DNA of 64,000 nucleotides from Artemisia argyi. Lineage: Eukaryota > Streptophyta > Magnoliopsida > Asterales > Asteraceae. Below the pieces are notes generated by a model. That model was not told the origin of the DNA. It saw only the letters and a list, made by a program, of their open reading frames with translations, and did not search any database. Positions 57,544 to 64,000 of the stretch are shown here, in pieces. The translations under genes and the position numbers were made by a program. The stretch is from assembly GCA_030686995.1 (NCBI GenBank), contig CM060693.1, positions 122,642,228-122,706,227 on the forward strand, given 5' to 3'. How positions within the stretch are numbered: position 1 is the first letter of the stretch; every line of letters starts with the position of its first letter.

Positions 57544-58986
57544 TGATGCGTGGGAATTGCACCAGGCTTTACCTCTCGAGGGATCTCAAGAAGCTTACAA
57601 CCCCCACCAGGCAGTGTACCTGATCGTTGTAGTGTAGTATAGTGACAAGTACCGGGGGATTGATCGTTCAACTCAGGAATAGTGTCGCTAGGATTAGAAA
57701 GCCTAAAAACTAGGTCTAGAGGTGAGGGATGATTCTTTTTGTATTTTTATATTTTTATAAAAGCAATTAAAATCTCGGGTTTTTGGAAGAGTGGGCGGAA
57801 TTAGTTGCTAGTCAACTAACCCAATAACTAAAGATGCAATAAAAAAAAATAACAAAAATGTAAATAAAACTAATTAAACTAGTGGTGTGAACAATAATGG
57901 GAAAATTGTGTTTACTTAGATTTCATTACTCCCTAGATATCTTTTACAAGTTGATAGTTTGTTACAGTTGCGTGGATGACGGGTTATATTCCTTAATACC
58001 ATTCGTGGGGTGGCGTACGTACTTCCCCAACTCTATAAGCTCCTACTTCACTCCTATGTCGAGCCTGCAAGAAGCTCCTAACATGGGATCATTAGAATTC
58101 GCTCATGCATTAAATACAACCATAAAAACCTAGTACGCATTGGTTCATGTTTCTTAAGACGTTCAAGCATGTTACCCTATAGAAGTCTGCCAGTTTTCTT
58201 AAGCCTAACATCGAAATCATTCATCCGTAACAACTATAAACAAGCAATCAACCCATAATCAACATCTAGGTTTCACTACATCTAAGCAAACATACAAGAG
58301 ATCTAGCCTAGCATGTTAAATTCAAGACAAGCTTAAGATATATTCAAACAACACATAGACATATTGAATGAATTGAAAGGATACTTATCTTAATTGAACA
58401 TGAAAGGTTTCAAAGGGTAAAAACCCTTGAAAGAACAGTAAAAATCGTGCTAGGGTTTCTCCAAGTTATCCCTCTAATTGTCCTCTCTTAATGAATGAAA
58501 ATTGCAAAACTATTTATAGATTTTCCATCGTGACGGCGTCAAGAAGAAATGTCTGACGCCGTCAACTCGCCGCCCATAGTAATATCGGATTGCCTAGATC
58601 CAGATCTGACGCCGTCAAGTGCAAAGTTATTCTGGGCCGTCACATGCAATGGGACCATGACGGCCTATGGTGACGCCATCATGCCCTTAGTGTAAAACTC
58701 TCTGGACCCTCACGGACTTTATCCACTTCACCTCTTGTTTTACTCTTGAAGCTGTCATGTAGAACCTTGTGACGCCGTCAGGAACTGTTCCCAACAAGGA
58801 AAATTAAGACTTTGCCGTTTTCTTCACTTTTATGCTCCAAAAACGTCCAAAATGCTTCCTTTTCCAGAATTCACTCCAAAAGTACCTAAAATCACAAAAG
58901 GAACGATTTAGGGCAATATTTGATCAAATAAATTCAATTCCGGGCTTAAATGACCCCCTAAAAACGGATCATTTTTCGCCTCATCA
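57544..58986 (-). repeat. 3' LTR of the Athila-like element
   Basis: 1443 bp, plus-strand start TGATGCGTGGG, end CGCCTCATCA. It contains the TGACG dyads at 58531-58780 and a TATA-like CTATAAATAG (minus, about 58510). Confidence 0.92.
58531..58780 (-). promoter_or_regulatory. TGACG-S-CGTCA dyad array in the 3' LTR
   Basis: Exact 11-mers at 58531, about 58553, 58607 and 58770, with degenerate copies (GACGCCATCA, GGCCGTCACA, AAGCTGTCA) between. Several copies intact in the other LTR are mutated here, mostly at CpG. Confidence 0.7.
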
Positions 58987-61498
58987 TATACCCTTACACT
59001 TGAGATTTGCTTGTCCTCAAGCAAATGCGCTTTTATTCTAATCAAAATACAAGTTAGGGGTCATTTAGCACTAATATAAAAGTAATTACAACAAATAATC
59101 ATTCCACTAAAGACCAAAGACAAGCACGGAGGTCATACAATAGCACCTTACAAATAGTGTTTAGATACTCACATCTCTCGGGTGCAATAAAGTATATATC
59201 ACAATATGGAAATGGAAAACATCTCTCACTACCTGTCATAACAAAATAGATTACCATAGGCTTGGGAAAAGATCAAACCTCCACCACATGGCGTAAGCAC
59301 CTAGGATAAACTATCAAAGAGGTCTTTCAAAGGGTTATAACGTTAGGTGTAGGGATATGGAATACACGGTTTTGTTGGATATAGGCAATCTTTAATGATG
59401 GCGAGTTAATAATCTTGGTTAATTACATGTACAATATGGCGTTGCTAAGCCAAGACTAGACTCGACTTAAGCTAATAAATCAAAAATAACAAACACATAA
59501 AACAATCATAGAATGAAACGGGATGGTAGTCCGTATGTTTTTTCTATTTTTTTTTCTTTTTTTTTCTTTTTCTTAAATTTTTTTCGATTTTTTTTTCTTT
59601 TTTTTTTTTTTGCATACATTCTTACCCTACTATCCAAAATAATACATCATAGGGAATGAACATTCCCCTTACACTTGAAATTTTACATACTTTAAAATAA
59701 ACTAATCTAATAACTCGAAATAAGATAATCAAAACACTTGGAGTACTTTTAAGATTAACGCACATATGGGGGTAATATATGATGTTCTTCCCCATTACTC
59801 CATAACACAAGTACTTTACCCATGAGTCCCAATCATCCCAAAACAATATGTACAAGGACATGACTCGACTTAGCAACCACGTAATCAATTAGATAATTAA
59901 CTAAGGGTTTAAACATGTAACAATAATGCACTAAAGATGAGTGCATACACGGAAGGCTAAGGCGATTTGGGTGTACATTTAAGTGGGTTGTAACAAATTC
60001 TTCCTTTAAGTAAGATGCTTAAAGTTAGAAACGAAAAGATAGGCTCGGAGGGTTGTACTAGGGGTTTCGTGTACTAAAAAAGAGTACAACGCTAATGGTG
60101 TGGGAAAAATTAATTGACTTAACTAGCCAAGTAATATGACTTAAATGGTCAAGTAATTATGCTACGGGTTTAACACAAAGGTGATCCTAATGCCTCTTAT
60201 CATGTACTAAATCCTACTACACGAATGTAGTCTCACTAGCGGTCTCGGGATGCATCACTAACGCAAGTTCTAGAATCTAAATGCTACCGGTACACTCATA
60301 AGCACTAATAGTAAATGCTTTTCCTATCAAATCTAAAGGCGAACCTCACATATTTGGGTGGAAAATTTTTCTGAATAGTACGGTTTTGTGTTAGTCATAC
60401 AATCTCCTATCCATGAGACGCTTGCTAAGGCTAAAGTTTCACTCCTAAATGTTGTAAAAAAATTTAAAATTGGCGCTAAAATTACACTAACAAGTATTTC
60501 TCATAGTTTTATTACACACCTACCATCAAACAATCAAACTCAAGTGAAAGTGTATCCTATAAGGTATCATCATTTACCCTCCCCTTACACTTAGGATGAA
60601 CATTGTCCCCAATGTTCAATTAAAGAATGTAAAAGTGAAATAGGTAAAAGAATGAAATCAAATACTCCCCTGATTCGTTCGGTGTGGATAGTGCGGTAAC
60701 AAGGTTAGATCTTCCTCCAAGAAAATGAACAATCAAAGCTTCCCTTCCAGAAAAATAAATCATCTTCTTGTCATACATAACCTGTTAAATCTGAGAAAAC
60801 AAACAAGGCAACGTCGCGTAAAATCGGCGGCAATCTATATATACTAATAAATCCTAAAAAGCAATGTAAGATATAATGCTTGTGGAATGAATGTTTGCAG
60901 ATTTTCTGGAGTTTATAAAACTAAATAATTAACAAAAACTTTAAGACTCCGTTAGAGAAACAAAACTAGCAAAATTTCCAGAATTTTACACATGACGCCG
61001 TCAAGAGTAAACTCATGACGCCGTCAGAAGTGACCTGCAGAAATCTTTACGTTAAGTTTCCGGAAAATTTCTGGAAAAGCTTATGTCCTACTTCCTGGAA
61101 AATCCTGCAAAACACCATTATGACTCGATACAAGCATTTGACTCTAACAAATACGAATATACATGTCCATTTAATATTTAATATTGTGGAAAATCATGAT
61201 CGATTTTGTTTCTTAAAAAACATATTTGGGGTTTCCCCTTTCACTTAGCTTTTGCAAAATACCTTTGTATGAAGTTAGGACGAAGTCAAATGACAAAATA
61301 AAGTATTTTCACAATTTTATTTTGAAACATGATCTACCAACAATAAAAATAAAGCATGCATACGGAAGCAAATAACAATCAAACAAATAAAAATCACACA
61401 AAGCATGGGTTGCCTCCCAAGAAGCGCTTATTTTTGTTTGAGTCACGAGCCTGACTCTACCCTTATTTAACGGAAATAGGGGAGGTTTTTCCTACACT
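58987..61498 (-). other. Non-coding 3' interior of the Athila-like element
   Basis: No protein-like frame. It includes a T-rich tract with TTTTTTTCTTTTTTTTTC pattern at 59538-59612, several CCCTTACACTT motifs (element-strand purine tracts AAGTGTAAGGG, at about 58989, 59668 and 60585), and two exact TGACGCCGTCA dyads at 60993-61003 and 61016-61026. Confidence 0.6.
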
Positions 61499-62599
61499 TT
61501 AAATTAAGTGCGGGTGGAAGTAGCGATACACACCCTTAGGGTGGAAATATGCCACGCGAGGGAAGAGTGGTGGATAAATTATATGCTTAAACGGGTGTGC
61601 TCCTATCATCATAACCTTACCTAATTCAATTGGGTTAATGGGTGGATTAATATTTTCTCTTAGAAAGGGATCATTTTCTATCAACTTCGAGAGACTCCTA
61701 GTTGGGGATCCATCTTGACCTAATAAACCCGGTTTAAACCCATAATGTTTCTTGTGATCAATCATAAATGGGTGATGTAAGCATGTAAGGTCATTTTCCA
61801 CTCCTATATTGGCTTCCTCTCTACAAGGCTTAGAGTCTATTACCTTTGTCCTAAGACTACCCGGACTATATGGTTTGATGGGTGGATCGGGACCTATTTC
61901 AATTCCTAAAGTTTCATCCAAAGATGGGATATTAGGTAACGGTTTTGGTTGAGGCTCCGGTTCATCAAAACTAGGAACTTCCTTAGGACTAAGAGAAAGG
62001 TTGTGATTACAAGTATTCAAACCTATTTCATCTAGTTGTGTTTGGTCCAAGGGCTCTACCTCTATTGGGGCTCCTATAGTCTCTTCTACTTCTTTTGGGT
62101 AAGTCACGGGTGGTGTGTATTCCTCAAGTGATGATGGGAGTTGTGGGGTACTTTGTAGGTTTGTCTAATTTACCTCATGCTTCCTTATCTCAATATCATC
62201 TATATCCTCATCATGTGTTCCTTGAGATTCCAAGTCATTGATCATAAAACCTAGGCCTTTTTGCCCAATATGATCATGCTCGGCTAAATCCTCCATAATT
62301 GTTTCCTCAAGTTGTGATGTATACAAACCCATCAATTCATTGAACTCATGGTTCACGATTAGGAGGCTTTCCTCAAAAATTTTCCAAAGGGTCTTACTAA
62401 AAGGAATTGATCCTAACAATGATTGTTTAATATAGGCCACACATGGGCATAACTCATCAAACCTATCGAACTTTACACCTATCTCTTCTTGTATATATCT
62501 AAGATCACTTAAAAATTCATTGGAACAACAGGAAGAAAATCTATCCGAGTAAACTAATTGTTCCTCTATAGTTAATGATCTAAATGGAATTTCATCCGC
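61499..62599 (-). pseudogene. Gag-position ORF of the Athila-like element with a single in-frame UAG
   Basis: One minus-strand frame runs from MADEIPFRSLTIEEQ (ATG at 62599; an in-frame ATG at 62641 would add 14 residues) to a stop at 61499, about 366 residues, broken only by a TAG at 62167-62165. Part 1 contains FDELCPCVAYIKQSLLGSIP; part 2 is acidic and proline-rich (EVPSFDEPEPQPKPLPNIPS) and then KKHYGFKPGLLGQDG and PRVAYFHPKGVYRYFHPHL. Similar proteins recur, from memory, in Asteraceae annotations as hypothetical or reverse-transcriptase-like proteins near Athila elements. No zinc knuckle. The role is unknown; a gag-like or structural protein is possible. Confidence 0.6.
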
Positions 62600-62755
62600 C
62601 ATGGAGACAAATGAGAATGGTTTTACAAACAAAGGGCACAAAGAAAAAGATAGACTAAAGAAATCCTATGACAAAGAAAATAAAAATCTCACTAGAAAGG
62701 AATCTAGTGAGTAGACCTAATAAAAAGAAATTTTAACCTAGACAATAACTATTCC

Positions 62756-62775
62756 CCGGGCTGCGGCGCCAAAAA
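62756..62775 (-). other. Primer-binding site of the Athila-like element
   Basis: TTTTTGGCGCCGCAGCCCGG on the minus strand, a few bases inside the right LTR. TGGCGCCG-type sites are the hallmark of Athila/Tat elements and pair with a tRNA 3' end other than initiator Met. Confidence 0.8.
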
Positions 62776-62777
62776 CT

Positions 62778-64000
62778 TGATGCGTGGGAATTGCACTAGG
62801 CTTTACCTCTCAATGGATCTCGAGAAGCTTACAACCCCCACCAGGCAGTGTACCTGATCGTTGTAGTATAGTATAGTGACAAGTACCGGGGGATTGATCG
62901 TTCAACTCAGGAATAGTGTCGCTAGGATTAGAAAGCCAAAAAACTAGGTCTAGAGGTGAGGGATGATTCTTTTTGTATTTTATATTTTTATAAAAGCAAT
63001 TAAAATCTCGGGTTTTTGGAAGAGTGGGCGGAATTAGTTGCTAGTCAACTAACCCAATAACTAAAGATGCAATCAAAATAAAATAACAAAAATGTAAATA
63101 AAACTAATTAAACTAGTGGTGTGAATAATAATGGGAAAATTGTGTTTACTTAGATTTCATTACTCCCTAGATATCTTTTACAAGTTGATAGTTTGTTACA
63201 GTTGCGTGGATGACGGATTATATTCCTTAATACCATTCGTGGGGTGGCGTACGTACTTCCCCAACTCTATAAGCTCCTACTTCACTCCTATGTCGAGCCT
63301 GCAAGAAGCTCCTAACATGGGATCATTAGAATTTCACTACATCTAAGCAAACACACAAGAGATCTAGCCTAGCATGTTAAATTCAATACAAGCGTAAGAT
63401 ATATTCAAACAACACATAGACATATTGAATGAATTGAAAGGATACTTATCTTAATTGAACATGAAAGGTTTCAAAGGGTAAAAACCCTTGAAAGAACAGT
63501 AAAAATCGTGCTAGGGTTTCTCCAAGTTATCCCTCTAATTTTCCTCTCTTAATGAATGAAAATTGCAAAACTATATATAGATTTTCCATCGTGATGGCGG
63601 CAAGAAAAAATGTCTGACGCCGTCAACTCGCCGCCCATAGTAATATCGGATTGCCTAGATCCAGATCTGACGCCGTCAAGTGCAAAGTTACTCTGGGCCG
63701 TCACATGCAATGGGACCATGACGGCCTATGGTGACGCCGTCATGCCCTCAGTGTAAAACTCTCTGGACCGTCACGGACTTTATCCACTTCACCTCTTGTT
63801 TTACTCTTGACGCCGTCATGTAGAACCTTGTGACGCCGTCAAGTACTGTTCCCAGCAAGGAAAATTAAGACTTTGCCGTTTTCTTCACTTTTATGCTCCA
63901 AAAACGTCCAAAATGCTTCCTTTTCCAGAATTCACTCCAAAAGTACCTAAAATCACAAAAGGAACGATTTAGGGCAATATTTGATCAAATAAATTCAATT
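62778..64000 (-). repeat. 5' LTR of the Athila-like element (cut by window edge)
   Basis: Matches the left LTR up to its base 58940, so about 46 bp lie outside. It lacks about 165 bp present in the other LTR (corresponding to about 58110-58270), removed between GATCATTAGAATT and TTTCACTACATC. TGACG dyads span 63614-63841 (five exact 11-mers), with TATA box CTATATATAG at about 63571. Confidence 0.9.

Larger units (their letters stand above)
39558..64000 (-). mobile_element. Large broken Copia element, host of three later insertions
   Basis: Minus-strand Copia retrotransposon. Its 3' LTR is at 39558-39891, its long 3' non-coding region at 39892-42241 and 43667-44246, and its pol at 44247-44784 and 54986-57401. 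The joins across the insertions are exact: removing the Gypsy element and one CTTAA leaves a continuous pol frame around IIALKWIFKVKLD. The element continues past the right edge, so the 5' LTR, primer site and most of gag are not seen. The right limit given here is the window edge. Confidence 0.8.
57544..64000 (-). mobile_element. Athila-like LTR element, runs off the window
   Basis: LTRs at 57544-58986 (complete) and 62778 to beyond 64000. On the minus strand the right LTR is 5'; it is followed by TTTTTGGCGCCGCAGCCCGG (62775-62756), the primer site type used by Athila/Tat Gypsy elements. AAGTGTAAGGGTATA precedes the left LTR, also typical of them. The left 5-bp flank is GATAT; the right flank is outside. 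The interior of 3.8 kb has one long broken frame and no RT or integrase, so it is non-autonomous. It interrupts the Copia element just upstream of its gag linker. Confidence 0.88.

Overview
The window reads as repeat-rich plant nuclear DNA, probably from a dicot and plausibly Asteraceae. The evidence is an intron-containing plant MADS-box gene, fragments of plant metabolic genes, and plant LTR retrotransposons of Copia, Ty3/Gypsy, Athila-like and TRIM type. Several element types match repeats I recall from Asteraceae assemblies, but that recall needs a database search. There is no sign of bacterial operons, CRISPR arrays or organelle DNA.

Layout. 1-14 kb: low-density DNA with tandem duplications, small MITE-like inverted repeats and gene debris, nearly all on the minus strand: a 2-oxoglutarate dioxygenase N-terminal piece (3.4 kb), an internally deleted zeaxanthin-epoxidase-like piece (10.6 kb), and several exon-like blocks I cannot assign (3.0, 5.0, 8.9-9.8, 11.7-13.4 kb). 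14.15-28.63 kb: a nest of LTR elements. The outer one (15497-28626) is a pol-less element carrying a CCHC zinc-knuckle gag remnant and an ARID DNA-binding-domain gene. It is interrupted by a 6.0 kb non-autonomous element with a 21-unit 32-bp array (16146-22098), a 3.4 kb solo LTR (22642-26027) and a 1.6 kb TRIM-like element (26812-28424). Each insertion has a perfect 5-bp target-site duplication.

30.2-36.3 kb: the one gene that looks intact, an SVP/JOINTLESS-clade MADS-box transcription factor on the minus strand. Eight coding exons sum to 699 nt (232 aa). Its introns hold a 984-bp Harbinger derivative and a 156-bp MITE, and one intron appears to use a GC donor. Upstream are a Stowaway MITE (37.1 kb) and a Harbinger-type element with a decayed MYB/SANT-like ORF1 (37.5-39.3 kb).

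39.6 kb to the right edge: one large, broken Copia element on the minus strand, with its 3' LTR at 39.6-39.9 kb and pol split between 44.2-44.8 and 55.0-57.4 kb. Three Gypsy-type insertions break it: a solo LTR (42242-43661, TSD ATGGA), a 10.2 kb Gypsy element with nearly identical 3366-bp LTRs (44785-54980, TSD CTTAA), and an Athila-like element running off the window (57544 to beyond 64000). The solo LTR and the Athila-like LTRs are one family and carry arrays of the pseudo-palindrome TGACG-S-CGTCA next to a TATA box.

Only the MADS-box gene is likely to encode a working cellular protein. The rest records serial transposition, solo-LTR formation, fragment capture and decay.
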